Part shown: one piece after another, positions 34,529-46,402 of the stretch
How the letters are laid out: each line of letters opens with the position of its first letter
How positions within the stretch are numbered: position 1 is the stretch's first letter
DNA from: Neurospora crassa OR74A
Taxonomy: Eukaryota > Ascomycota > Sordariomycetes > Sordariales > Sordariaceae
Length of the DNA: 64,000 nucleotides
Reading direction: 5' to 3'
Assembly: GCF_000182925.2 (NCBI RefSeq)
Contig: NC_026501.1
Span: forward strand, 6,179,917 to 6,243,916
Notes under the pieces: model-generated
The model's database searches: none
What the model was told of the DNA's origin: nothing
What the model saw: only the letters and a program-made list of their open reading frames with translations
Made by a program: the position numbers and the translations under genes

Positions 34529-37500
34529 CTTGTAGAAGTTTCCTCTCTTGTTTTTGTTGTTTTAGGTTTCGACTTTTGACATCAGCGTGAAGGTGAGGGT
34601 GTCAACCGATGAAGAATTCGAAGAGCTGGGGGTTATACGGCTGAGTGTGTGCGGATGGTGGACCCCTATTATCCCCTTTCCCAAATTTCGAAGCCAACCG
34701 TCCTGATCTGGTGTAAAAGAACAAATCCTTGGTCAAAGAGAAGCAACAGTCAGGAGGAAGGAGAAAAGAAAGGCGGAAATTTTAGCCAGGAAAACGAGAA
34801 AAGGAGAGCAGGAGCCAAACAGAAAACGGGAGGTCGAGACGGACAACAGGCTGGGTGGTTTATTATAATCAAGTCCCATCGGTGATACCAGGCCATAGTC
34901 TACAATCCACACAAAATCTGCGAAAAGACTTGCAGTGACTTACGAGCCGGGGGGGGAAGGGTAACATTGGGGAGGCACTAGGGAGGAGCGGGTAGGAGCG
35001 ACTCAACACAAAGGGAAGTAGATGTGACGGTTGCAAGGATTCCACAATTCCCTTCCACTCTTCCCCAAAAATGGAGCTGCTTGGCTCGCTTGAGCCATCT
35101 GTTTGCAGGAACCGACGAGACATGGCAGAAGGAAAAAGAGGCCAAAAAAGTCGCTGCTAGGGTTGCTCTAGCTGTCTGAGGATCGCCGAATCCCCCAACC
35201 CCCCTCAAGGACCACATCGCGCCACCCCAACAAAGAGATTGACGAAGGCATCCTCGACTTCTCCATGTGCCTAATTGTGAGCCATGCAACCATGAATGGA
35301 TATGAAACTAGCCCTATCGAGTAGTATCTCCGAAACCCCCCCCCCAGCGATCATAACTGGAGTTATGCCAAGGCGAGCTCGTCTCCCCTCGTAACAGACC
35401 CTAACCCTTTTACGCGCTTTGCGTAGTCTGACCAGTATAAGTCTGGTTACTGTGTACTTTAGTTCTTTGGCTCTCTCGACAGCTCGTACACTATGTACAG
35501 TGTACATGAAAAGTACCGGTAGATGGGGACGGCGTGGCTTGCTTTCCCGTTGGCTCTTTGTCCGCCACCATCGGTAAACCCCATGACTTCGAAAACATGT
35601 GAGCACATGAGCACTTGATAAAAGTCTCGCCAATTCACGATGCTGCTGTTTTTTCTCTGTGGCTTTATCTGCCCAGTGTTCTGGATGCCTGCTTGAATGG
35701 ACCCTTTCGGACCCGTATTAGAGATCATATGCCAAGGAGGGCAAGTAGGCCGAGCATCTCATTTCGCAATCTCCCCCAGATCGTCAATTCTTTACCCAAC
35801 TTGCCTCCCGGTTTCATCTCCGTCCTCCAGACACGGCGCCGGTTAGCCTAGCCCGATGCGAATGCGGGGGAAAGATATGGGTGGAGGAAGGCGTAGAGGA
35901 AGAACACCCTCTCTTGCTGCTATGGTGCCTTGTCCGAATGGAGTTTCGATCCTCACTTGCCTTGCCTTGTCGCTTGCAAAAGTCGCCGTCAACCTGGCGA
36001 ACTAGCAAGATGGCTCACTGTGGAGGCGGAGACTTGCGCTGGTGCTTTGCCGCGGGGAGGCACTCCATGGAGCACATTAAGACTTTTGGAGCTCAACTGG
36101 AGCGGTGATTTCTGCATCATTCCCTTGACCACAGGGCATATTTTGACCAAACGCTTGCGAGACGGACTTCAGTCTCGGCTTCGTCGAGGGATGCGGCATA
36201 CCGGAGCGTTGGTGCTCATTGCGACTTTACAATCATGCGATGATGAGTGCCCGAAGCGGGGATGGACATAGCCTGTCGTTACCTGCGAGTTCGATTACAG
36301 GCAATCGTTTATGTTTGCGATTCATATTGCTAACATCAGCGATTGTGTGCAGATGTCTGAGTCCGAAAGTTTTGCGAGCGTGCCCGTGCGAGTGCGAGAG
36401 CGCCGATTTGCGACGAAAAGACGAGGGATATCAACTGATGCCAAACAAGGTTAGAATAAGCTCCAGGCTTAGAAAAACGATCGTTGGAGATTTCCGTGCG
36501 GAATGACTGCCAGAAGAGGATCGGGTCGACTGGACTCTTGCCCCGCCAAGCCTGCAGACCCTGGGGTAGTGCCAGGGGTCGAAGTGCTTTGGTCCAGGTG
36601 TGTCGACCCTGCAACGCCAATCAATTTTCTTGCAGCGATTATGGAGCAGATGGAAGTTGGGGCCTCTCTCACTGTTCCACCAGTTTTCGGGAACGACAAC
36701 CCCGAATACCAAAAAAACATCGAACACCGGCACAGAAAAGGCGACGAAAAACATCCAAACGTTGAGAACGGAAACCGCACAATCTAAACCGCCACAATGG
36801 CGATTTCTGCCTTACGTTTGACTCGGAGACCAAAAGTCAATCCTCGAACTACTTGCCTGATGGCCATGAGCGATTCTCACATGCAAAAACGGTTGAAGCT
36901 AAGTCGATCCTGATCGATGATTCGAGCGAGCGATACAACCCGGTCTGCAACGAACACACTTTAACTATGCGACTTGGCACCTCTGCATTGTGGCTAGCCA
37001 AACACGTTTGTGCTTACATTATTGCTTCAACGACGATGGTAAACTTCGAGACCCAATCCAGTCTTTCTAGAGACAACCAAACACTTGTCAATGGTTCAAC
37101 CCAAAGTTTCGAGGTCTGATATTGGTGGAGCTATACCCAATTAACTGACTTGCACGAGTTCTAGATGCGGATTGGCTCACGACGAAATGACAGGATAGCC
37201 GGTCTTTCAGGATGTTCCCAACGGATGGTTCCGGGCCTCCATCGGCACCTGTGTCAGATCTCTGGAAGGAACGACAACGAGAATCTGAATGGGCGATATA
37301 GAAGTAAACGACGCCTGTGCCCGCGACACGAACTTCTCATTTTTGGGCCAGACGCAAGGCCAGCAATTCGAGGCCAACAACAACAGGCGACCCCGGCACT
37401 GAACTTCCTTATTAGTTTACGAGGGCCTGCCCGTAGGCGCGGTCCTTGTGCAGGGTTTCCCTGATTATGGAGTTTGACTTGCTGATTGTACTGCGTGGTC

Positions 37501-39762
37501 TTTCGGCCCTTTGTGGCTGTCCCACCTTCCCGGTCTAGATGGGAATTTTTGTCGACGGCCAACCAGACCTCGAAACCCCTGTGGCACTTCGCGGCTGTCC
37601 TTATCCCCAACTGTCGCTCCAGCCCACTTGGCCAGGAAAGACAGCAGCACCATATATCAAAGATGTCTAGTACCAAAAGGGGGCCTATCAATACCGAATT
37701 AAACGGTCAGTCAAATCAAAGTACAAACAATCGACGACGAACGAAGTCGACTTCTTGATTCTTGGCCACAACCAGCCTAGGAAAAAGTCCTCTCTGGACC
37801 CCTTCGTTCCTCAAGGAAGCAACTTCCGTTACACCACTTTGATGGTATCAGTTCTGGGCTGGGGGTCGGAAGGCCAAGCGCCATGTCAGTTGACTCGTTT
37901 GCGCAACGACCGTGACGTGAGAGTTGAATCTGGTCTTCACAATATCACCGCAAGGCACGGCCAGTCGCGTCCAGCTGGTCGGATTGCTGCTTCACTTTTC
38001 AATCAGTATGACGGTTAACCCCGTCTTGATGATGACCCAAAGCAGCTTTACGTTTTCCTGCACAGATGATGTGCATTAACACAGTCCAACGGCGTACACT
38101 AGGTAAGCCACCGGTTCCTGTCATGCAGCTGCCATTCGTACTTTGCCTGACTAGTAGTTCTAGTGGCTCAAGCTCCGACCCCTCAAGATAGGGTATATCG
38201 ACCAAAAAAACTAAACTGATCAAAGATTTGCATAAATAGCATTGAGGAAACGACCCTTCATACAAATGGGAGATTTTGGGATTTTTTTTTTTCACGACCA
38301 TCTTCGAGACACCCAAAACGGTTCAACTCTAACCATCCCAGAATTGCAACCTTCTGGCACATTGAGAGCACATTATCCCTTGCCACCACCCCTGATCTTG
38401 ACGTCCAGCGGATGGACGGGCAGACGGGATACTCGGAAGCTATGACCAAGTCGGTCAGTTTCGCCGAGATATGATGCACTGTCAAATTGCCTCACCAGGT
38501 TTTCCTCTTGGATACGGGCACCCAAGATCGGGAAGAAGGGCATCCTATCAGACGAACTAAACTGTTGTGATTGTGGCTTTGAGGCTGCGACAACGCAACA
38601 CTGACATCGCCATGTCATCTCCGTAACAATCGCTCTTTGGAATGCGAGGGTTGCACCATCTCCGCTAGCGAATGTTTGATAAACTGGTGGTTGTCACCAA
38701 TCCAACTTTGAGACATTCACGGGAAGGTTAGTCCACAACTCTCTCATGATTCTCGTGCCCTTGGTGGTGGATGGGCAAATTCCCACAAAGAGCACCGTTG
38801 ATCTTGAAACATGAGTACCTGCGTGCCTGGATACAGTATTTCGAGGCCAAGTTCTCTTAGCGAAGCAGATCTACTCGAGCTAATCCAAACTTAAGCTGTC
38901 GTCTCTATAGCCAAAATACCAGGACGAATAGTGTACAAAAAGACCGGCAACCATGCTTCGCTTGCTCGTTACGATATTACCATCGTTCATATCTCCCTTG
39001 AACGCGATAGCCATATTTTGTTGATCAAAGCCGGAAAGATCATCAGCGTGACCATTTCAGGGATTCGAATCACCAGCTTCACAAACGTTCCCTTACTGTG
39101 CAATGGCTCTCCGCATCTCCACCTCGAGGATCCCCACAACCATACACAAGGTAGAGCCACCAGGCGGCGGACACAAAGTCCGCAACTCCAAATGGTTCGT
39201 CCGAAGTCTCTGTGTAGTGTGTACGCTAGAGAATAGCACTTGTGGAGCGTCACACGTAAAGATCTGATGGCAAACTGAATCTCCCGTACGGCATCTTCTC
39301 CGCACTTTGCTCTTGGATGGTCCCCACCCCACGTGTCGAAACCGACGGGATTATATTTTTTTTTCTCCTTTTTTTTTCTGAACCTCGGATGCTCGGTTTT
39401 GAACAATAGACATTTTGGAGATATTGCAGCGCTCTGGGCCGATCAGATGCCACTTGCAATAAATACCGCCAGGCTCCGCCCCCGCTTCCCCAGGATCGGC
39501 CCATGGTTGCCAAGACCTGGGGTAGACACCATCACGCGCGCAAACCCCCCCTTTCCTTTGTTCATGGAGCAGGTACTTTGAGATACTTCACTCACAGAGG
39601 CTCGGAAAGGGATCCAGTTGTGATCGTATCCCTTCCGACCAGTTGCGCGCACTGTCAACTTCCCAAACTTCCCCGCGTTTGACGGTGCCGGATCCATCAT
39701 GACAAGCCACCGCCATTTTCAGGCACGTATCGCAGGCTCAATGCCGCGCTTACTCATTCAGT
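34529..39762. other. 5.2-kb gene-poor region
   Basis: Many short overlapping frames (up to about 145 codons) on both strands, none with motifs or splice chains that I can support. Base composition is near that of coding DNA, not AT-rich, so this is not a RIP-type block. Purine-rich stretches (34730-34850) and homopolymers (38281-38292, 39354-39375) occur. It may hold promoters, non-coding RNA or unrecognised small genes. Confidence 0.45.
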
Positions 39763-41601
39763 TCAGAGCTTGGCACGAGATGTCCACAACCCGTTCTTGT
39801 CGAGACCGGCATCCCCATCAAAGATGTCTCGCTCGACTTTTCGGGTGTTGATCTGTGTGGCCAAGTTAGAGACTCATGAAAAGATGCCATGTGATTTTAG
39901 GGCGAACATCTTCTTCCAGATGTCATGGCGAAGGGGCAGCAATAAATGTGTCAAAATGGGATAGACATACGAATCGTGGACCAAGATCATTCACCGTCTT
40001 TGCTCCCAAAAGCTTCATGCATGTAATGATCTCCTGCTGAAGGACTGTTTGTCGTGTTAGCAAAGTGTCGACATATCCGTTGCGTGTAAAACACCACAAG
40101 GAAGTGCATCCAAAGCTATTGTGTACCAAGCACCACTTACTATCAAAGGTTCTCTCAACACCCTGCCATCCACCAGCCCCAAGCCCCCAAAGCGCCGCCC
40201 TCCCCACACCGACCGCCTTCGCACCCAAACACAATGCCTTCACCACATCCGTCCCCCTCTTAACCCCGCCATCAATCCACACCTCGACCGCCCCAAACAC
40301 CTCCGGGCAGTACTTCCTGATCTCCAACAAGGTATGCACCGCCGGCGGCGCCGTGTCGAGCGCGCGCCCGCCATGATTCGAAAGAATGATCGCTTTCACA
40401 GTGCCCGGGTGTTTCCTCGCATACTGCGCCGCCAGGTATGCATCTTCATGCGTCTGGATGCCCTTCAACACAATTGGCAAATCCGTATGCTTGGACAGCC
40501 AGGGAAGCGTTGTCTCCCACGTCAAGTCGGCCGCGGTGCCCCAGAACAGCTGTTGCCCCACGCCGCCGCCGCCGGGCTTCTTTTCGGCGTCCGTCTTGGC
40601 GTTGCTGGCGGACTCGACAAACTCGCCCGCCGCTTCAAGGTTGGACTTTTCGTCGTGCTCGCGCTTGCCCGGGTGTGGCGCGTCGAGGGTGAGGACGATG
40701 CACTTGAAGTGGTCGCGCAGCTTGTTGATGCGCGCCAGCATTGCCTCGGATTTCGAGCGAGTCGTCTGCACGTACAGCTGCCAGCCAAAGACGGCTCCCG
40801 GTATGGCCTCGGCCACGATTTGCTCGGGCGTCATGGATGCGTTGTTGCTGACTAGCTGCATGGCCCCGAACGAGGAGATGCCCTTGGCGATGCCGGCTTC
40901 GCCGTCCGGGTGCGCCAGGCGGGCCAGCGCCGCGGGCGAGACGTAGAGTGGTGTGCCGACCTTGTGGCCCAACAACGTGGTGGAGGTGTCGGCCTTTGTG
41001 CAGTCGATGAAGACGCGCGGGCGCAGAAGGATGTCCCGGAAGGCGCGGGTGTTGTGGGTCTTGGTGTAAAGGTCATCGGCGGCGGAGAAATAATAGGACC
41101 AGCACTTTTTGGAGACCTGAGTCTTGGCTGCTGCTTCGATCTCGTCAAAGTTGAGGAGGGTGTGGAGCGGCGGCGGCGCGGCTTTCTCGGATTGCTGGGC
41201 TGAGGTGGTGTGCGTGGTGGTGCCCATGGCCGAGCCTGTTGCCTTTGCGCGGGCCTCGCTTTCTTTCTGGTGGAGCTTGGCTAGCGATGCGTCGTCGATG
41301 ATGCCTAGCTTGGCCTCGGGCTTGAGGTTCTCCTCGAGCGTGCCTGGCGGGTGAATCGGATCATACTCGGTCGTGGCATCACGGCCGGCGAGCTGGAGGA
41401 TGATTTTGTCGCCGGCCGGGTGAGAGGGCAGGAATTCGGTCACGTCATAGACATTACCGTAAAGGACTACCCAGCAGCTCTTTGGCGATCGGTGTTTGGC
41501 AACTGTGTACGAGATAAGTATTGGCTCCGTAAGATGATGGATGAGGTGGGTTTCCATTACATACCTTCCTCTGCCGTGAATACTTTTGGTGGTTTGGTCA
41601 T
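39763..41601 (-). CDS. Flavocytochrome b2-type FMN-dependent alpha-hydroxy-acid dehydrogenase
   Basis: Four exons: 41601-41565, 41502-40141, 40044-39971, 39852-39763, giving 520 residues. Residues about 8-85 form a cytochrome b5 domain with probable heme ligands His40 (in HPAGD) and His63 (in DPIHPPG). The rest is an FMN TIM barrel of the lactate dehydrogenase/glycolate oxidase family, with [32 protein letters not shown] and the active-site SNHGGRALD. The reaction is probably oxidation of L-lactate or another 2-hydroxy acid. Unlike yeast Cyb2, no mitochondrial presequence is present; the first codons [12 protein letters not shown] lead straight into the b5 domain. The last exon ends RAKL, and AKL fits a type-1 peroxisomal targeting signal. 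If the last intron is kept, the protein stops at 39923 without it. The last exon was chosen because [19 protein letters not shown] continues the family's C-terminus. Confidence 0.9.
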
Positions 41602-42352
41602 GATTGCTGGCTGAGCTGGACGCAAGAACAACAGAAGGAAGGCAATAAAGGTCAAAAGTAGCAGAACGCAAGGTCTAGCTGGACATCATGATTCCATTGC
41701 TATATGTAGGTAGGTCTCGAGAAGACTCATGGTTTGGGGGGATTGGATTCTTCCATCTTAGAGGTAGCCGTCCGGTCACGCGGGGTCCTTTCCTGCTGTA
41801 AATCGCGTCAATCACCTCTCCATATGTGGTTGGTTGAATATTCCGATAATACACACTGACTGATTAGTGGTGAGCGCCTCTAGAGGTACCTACACTTGCC
41901 CTGGCGCCCAAGAGCAGCCCCTGCGTCGCATGACATCGGGGCTTGTTTTCTCCACATCAGGGGGGGGGGGGGGGGGGGAGAGATGGGGGTCACGGCTCCG
42001 ACAATGGGAAGATGGAAGTATGGGGTAAGTATACCGGACCGGGTGATTAAAGACCGAGGCCGGCCCATATCTATCCCGAGAGAAGCCTGTATTTCTTTCT
42101 GGTGTCCCCTCCTCAGGCCGAGTACCTCTATTCAGCTCTGGTACCGTGCCATCTTGCCTACTATGCTACGCAGTATGTACACTTGCAGCCAGGACTTGTT
42201 ATCCACCATGCTGGGAGCCAGGGGGTGGACTTACACATACCCTATCCTCACCACCCTATGCTCATCATCACCAACGAACAACAAGGACCCCTTGTATGTA
42301 CTCGAGCCTCAATCAACAACAAAACCCACAAATCCCCAGCGGGTGGAGGATA
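41602..42352. other. Upstream region of the flavocytochrome gene with poly(G) tract
   Basis: No gene recognised. An 18-nt G run at about 41961-41978 is followed by further G-rich sequence on the plus strand. Confidence 0.45.
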
Positions 42353-42354
42353 TG

Positions 42355-42688
42355 TACAGGAATTTGCCCTGATAATGCATATAATCCGGGACGCCATTCC
42401 TCATGCATTTAGAGGGCTCATGCATTTATACTCCCATGCCAAGACTCTCAAGCTGCCCAAGTACTGGAATTTCGGGGCACCTTGGGTGGTTAGCATAAGT
42501 ATCAGGTCCTAAAGGGGTCTAAAAAGAGGCACCTATAAATACATACACAGCAATTTTACGGCCTGGCACAGATGTAAATATGCATTTTAGCATTTACCCA
42601 TACTAAATAATTGCGGCGGCCGATTTCTAAGCATTTAGAGGGTTTTATGCACTTTCAGGTACATGCATTACCAGGGCAAATTCCTGTA
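42355..42688. mobile_element. Non-autonomous Tc1/mariner-type MITE
   Basis: Inverted repeats of about 24-28 nt face each other. The left one starts TGTACAGGAATTTGCCC at 42353, the right is its near-exact reverse complement ending at 42690, with one mismatch in 28. Reading CAGG as the element end gives 42357-42686 (330 bp) flanked on both sides by TA, the usual Tc1/mariner target duplication. The interior has repeated GCATTTAGAGGG motifs near both ends and no coding capacity. Confidence 0.8.
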
Positions 42689-42690
42689 CA

Positions 42691-43598
42691 GAATCTGATT
42701 TGAATCGGCCCGCTTCCAGGCATGGGCAATCAAGAACTCCATCTGGCGGAGTTCTCCCGGTCTCAACACGGACACACTTTTTCGTACGGCTCCGCTCGGC
42801 GGCGTGGCCTTTTAATATATTTACGTTTTGGTATTTCGGTACCTGTATATCTTTTTATGTTTGTATTTATCTATATATATATTCATTTTTGTCACGGCTG
42901 GTTAGGAAGCCTTGTAGCAATAGACCCTGGGGATATCGTTTGCCCGTGTTTGTTTAGGCTCGACATCCAACGGTATCACTGCCCACTGTGAAGGCGTGGT
43001 GGTGAGGGTTAGTCCCTGGACCCGGTTGCCGTACACTAGGTACATACGTGCCCCGCCCCCACAATTGCAGTGCCGTCACTGCCCGTACTTGCCCGCCCAC
43101 CGGGGAGTTGCTCCTACGTAAACATGGCCTACACGCCAGGGCAGGTACATCATACATGCCACGCGCCTGCAGGTGCTTATCCCGATAACATCGCGGTGAG
43201 ACACAATCAACCGATAAGCACCTAATCGGCTGCCTTGTTCAGCTGCCACCAGTCAGCCTGTCACACCTTGATGACTGCTTCGCCTTTCGCTTCACTTCCT
43301 TTGATCCATCCAATTTACTAAATAGAACCTCGCCCACGACCTGTTCTGCTCGACTGTTTCGACCCTCAATTGATGCCGTCGAAGGACATCACAACTTCCG
43401 GACCTCACCTATCCCGTCTGCCTGGCCAGGCTGGTCGATGTCAGTTAGCAGCATAGTAGCCGCGTCCCTTATATCATAACATCTGAAATTCCATCCTTCC
43501 ACTATATACACCAAAGATTGCACACTCTACAACATCTACTTCCGACATCACTGCCGACCGACCCCTGAACCACTTGAACCAACGCCAGCGACGACGCA
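42691..43598. other. Intergenic, upstream of the SGNH hydrolase gene
   Basis: No coding signal. AT-rich TATATAT sequence near 42870 and a CT/CA-rich leader in the last 150 bp before the ATG at 43599. Confidence 0.45.
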
Positions 43599-44527
43599 AT
43601 GCCCCCCTCGAAGCTCCGGATCCTCTGCTTCGGCGACTCTCTTACCGAGGGCTACTCCGGCTGGGGCTCCTGCTTCACCCCCTATAGCACCAAACTCAAA
43701 GAGATGCTGCGTATGGCGTTTCCCGATGTCGACGTGGAGATAGTAACAGACGGCGTGTCCGGTGATCTGGTAACAGGTGAAGGGTCGTTTCTAACAAGGA
43801 TGGAATCACACTTCGCCCCAAGGAACCCAGCAGACTACAAACCGTTCAACTGGGCCATCGTGCTCGGCGGAACCAACGATCTCGGCAGTAACATCCACCC
43901 CAACCAAATCTTTGAAAGCCTCACACAGATCTGGGACATGGCTCTGAGCCGCAAATGCAAGGTCCTCGCGCTCACCGTTCCCGAGATCGGATCTTCAGCT
44001 GGCGGAATGAAGGAGTTATTGGACTTTAGGAGGAACGAGTTGAACCAGATGATCAAGACCTACAAGAAGCCCAACTAGTATGTCCCCCCCCCCCCCCCCC
44101 CCCCCCCCCTTCACCCCCACACGCCCTCTCTGAATCCTTCCGTTTCTCGAACCCACACCCACACTCTCAAATCGTCCCGTAACAAACACTTACAGCCCCA
44201 ACCCCCCCTGAAAACAGCTACACCTTCGACCTCCACGCCGCCTTCCCCTTCTACGCCATGTCCGAAGCCGACCGGGAACGTTACTGGGACGACGGCGTTC
44301 ACTTCACACCCGCGGGCTACGATCGGATGGGAAACAAGATTGGCGTCACTTTCGTCAATATGCTTGTGAGAGAACGATCGGACAACGACCGGACGCCGAC
44401 GGGCAGGAAAAGGAGAATGTTCAAAGATGACGAGAAGGTGTTTGAGGAAGAAGAGGATCCGGCTGAGCCAATATCGGCTGGGCTTGATAAAGGATATATC
44501 GTTGTTCGTAGGAGGGATTTGGATTAA
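43599..44527 (+). CDS. SGNH/GDSL hydrolase
   Basis: Two exons: 43599-44077 and 44218-44527, giving 262 residues. The four blocks of the SGNH family are present in order: FGDSLTEG (nucleophile Ser14), a DGVSGD segment, GGTND (Asn93) and DDGVHFTP with Asp185 and His188. It is an esterase or lipase of unknown substrate. No signal peptide is visible, so it is probably intracellular. After the catalytic domain the tail is charged (EEEEDP) and ends DKGYIVVRRRDLD. The intron of 140 nt contains a run of about 26 C (about 44084-44109), and its correct acceptor is the second candidate (GAAAACAG), which restores Tyr-Thr-Phe-Asp. Confidence 0.9.
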
Positions 44528-45079
44528 CCTTACTGCGCCAGTTAGTCCGTTGCTTGGTTCTTAGTGGCAGGCGGGCAAAGTGGCGTACCAAGAAAACGAC
44601 AGCGTCGGTTAGCCAGGGGTACAGCGGCATGGATGTCTTTGGGTATTTATGGGTTTGGGACAAAGAGTAAGCGGCGTTTTGGCGGCATGCGTTGCGTTAC
44701 GATTACGATTAGCATAACAGAGACGATTTGCGGGAGAGGCATGGTTGGATAAACGGTCATGGGTAGATATTTAGGACATTAGCATGGCAATACTAATACG
44801 CGTTATACCTGCCTGTCTTCATGTAACTCTATTCTGGACTATGTACAGACACTACGTTTTAGACACTCTTGGAGGACAATGTCCCATCGGTAAGTATGCC
44901 TCCGGTGCTGTATTTCTTCTCTTCGAAATGTACATACGCCTTCTTTCAGGTGTCATACGCGCTGCTATGTATTATCATGCATGCTTTCTTTTGGTGGGGC
45001 TGCCAGACTTCGCTGGTACGGCTGTGATGAGTGGTTCCATCTCGAGAGGATCAAGGTGCCTGCCCAGGGACGAGCTATC
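44528..45079. other. Convergent 3' flanks of the SGNH hydrolase and csn4
   Basis: No coding signal; short frames only. Confidence 0.5.
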
Positions 45080-46402
45080 CTAATTGCCAGGAACCCCGGC
45101 GGGTACCAGCTGAGGAAACTCCACCAGAAGATCATCCGTAATGCGTTCGAGGTCTTCCGCCAATGCTTGCACCATCCCATCCTGCCTCCGCATCTCCTTG
45201 CCCACCGGTACCTCGGCCCTACCACTACCCTTCTCCCCCGAGGCCTCCAGCCCGCTCTCAAAGTAAATGATCCTATCGATCTGATCGATCGACCCCGCCA
45301 GCCGTCCTTGCTCAATCATCCGCGCCGTGATCTCCTCCGCCTTGTTCCCAGAGTCCAGCCCCAACCACGACCCCAGCGCGTCGAACCCAATGTTGCGGTA
45401 CAACCGGCTCACGGCCAGCAGGTTGTGTTCGACCATGGCCTTGGCCAGCACCGTGCTCCCGTCCGACGTCGTAGCCAGCTGGTGCGGCGCCAGGCCCTGA
45501 GCGAACTTTTCCACCTCAGCCCGCGCCAGCAGGCGGTCAAGAAACATCTTCTCCAGGATGCCGAACTCCTCCAGCGAAGCCGACCGTTCGTCCTTGTAGA
45601 GCCGTGCCAAAACGCGTGACCGCGGGGGTCCCGCCGGGGCGAGGACGGCGCACTTGATGGCCATGCTCAGGGTGTGCAAGCGCTCCTCTTCGGCGATGGC
45701 GGGCGACAGGCTGATTTCGTAGTACGACTGCGAGGCGGCCAGAAACTGCCGGTTGCTGTCCTGGATGCGGGCGGCGCTGAGCTTGAAGTGCAGGTTCAGC
45801 ACCGGGTTGTCGTCGGCCACGTTGTGGATGATGTTCTTCAGCTTGTTGAGGTAGGTTTCGGCGCTGGTGGCATCGTCGTCTTCCAGGTAGTTGCGGATGA
45901 TGCGGATCCAAAGATCGGCCTTGTACTTGTCTGTGACGCGACGCTGTGAGGAGTCAAGCGGGATGGCCGCGAGCGTCTTGGCGGCGTCGGTAAAACTATT
46001 TTGTGATTCGTGGGCGGCCGCTAAGAGTTCCTCGTAAATGGTGGCGGTCTGGTCGACCAGCGAGGTTGCGAGGGTGGGGTTGGACTGGATGTGCTGTTGG
46101 ATGGCCTTGCCTACGTCAAGCCAGATGCTGGAGGTTGTGGAATTAATGGAGTCTGCGGAGGGTCCTCCGGAAGCAAGCGATTTAAGGGCGTCTATCAGGT
46201 CGATGACTAGAGCTCGAGTGGCGACGACACCAAGCGACTCTAGGAAGATGGCGTCGGTAACGGCTTTGAGGTCGGCGGCGAAGTGGCTGGGGTCGGGGCT
46301 GGAGGTGATGGTGGTGATTATCGTCCTGAATGCGGCGGGACGGTCTGCTTGACTCCAGTTCGGCACTTGCGCCAGAAGGTCTCTTACTTCCGAGGAGACC
46401 AT
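45080..46402 (-). CDS. csn4: COP9 signalosome subunit 4
   Basis: Single exon, 440 residues. CSN4 is a PCI-domain subunit of the COP9 signalosome, the nuclear/cytosolic complex that removes NEDD8 from cullins and so controls SCF ubiquitin ligases. The middle has helical repeats with VTDKYKADLWIRIIRNYLE and YLNKLKNIIHNV. The C-terminal third is a PCI/winged helix with LYKDERSASLEEFGILEKMF, FAQGLAPHQLAT, VLAKAMVEHNLLAVSRLY and ARMIEQGRLAGSIDQIDRII, a hallmark of CSN4 and its lid relative Rpn5. LDRLLARAEVEKF and the downstream spacing favour CSN4. The start at 46402 gives MVSSEVRDLLAQV, a plausible family N-terminus. Confidence 0.93.
   Translation of the reverse strand: MVSSEVRDLLAQVPNWSQADRPAAFRTIITTITSSPDPSHFAADLKAVTDAIFLESLGVVATRALVIDLIDALKSLASGGPSADSINSTTSSIWLDVGKAIQQHIQSNPTLATSLVDQTATIYEELLAAAHESQNSFTDAAKTLAAIPLDSSQRRVTDKYKADLWIRIIRNYLEDDDATSAETYLNKLKNIIHNVADDNPVLNLHFKLSAARIQDSNRQFLAASQSYYEISLSPAIAEEERLHTLSMAIKCAVLAPAGPPRSRVLARLYKDERSASLEEFGILEKMFLDRLLARAEVEKFAQGLAPHQLATTSDGSTVLAKAMVEHNLLAVSRLYRNIGFDALGSWLGLDSGNKAEEITARMIEQGRLAGSIDQIDRIIYFESGLEASGEKGSGRAEVPVGKEMRRQDGMVQALAEDLERITDDLLVEFPQLVPAGVPGN

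Noticed and set aside
42353-42690. CRISPR-like or hairpin RNA reading of the inverted repeat
   Set aside because: A single pair of inverted repeats flanked by TA in a eukaryotic genome is better explained as a MITE; no spacer-repeat array exists in the window.
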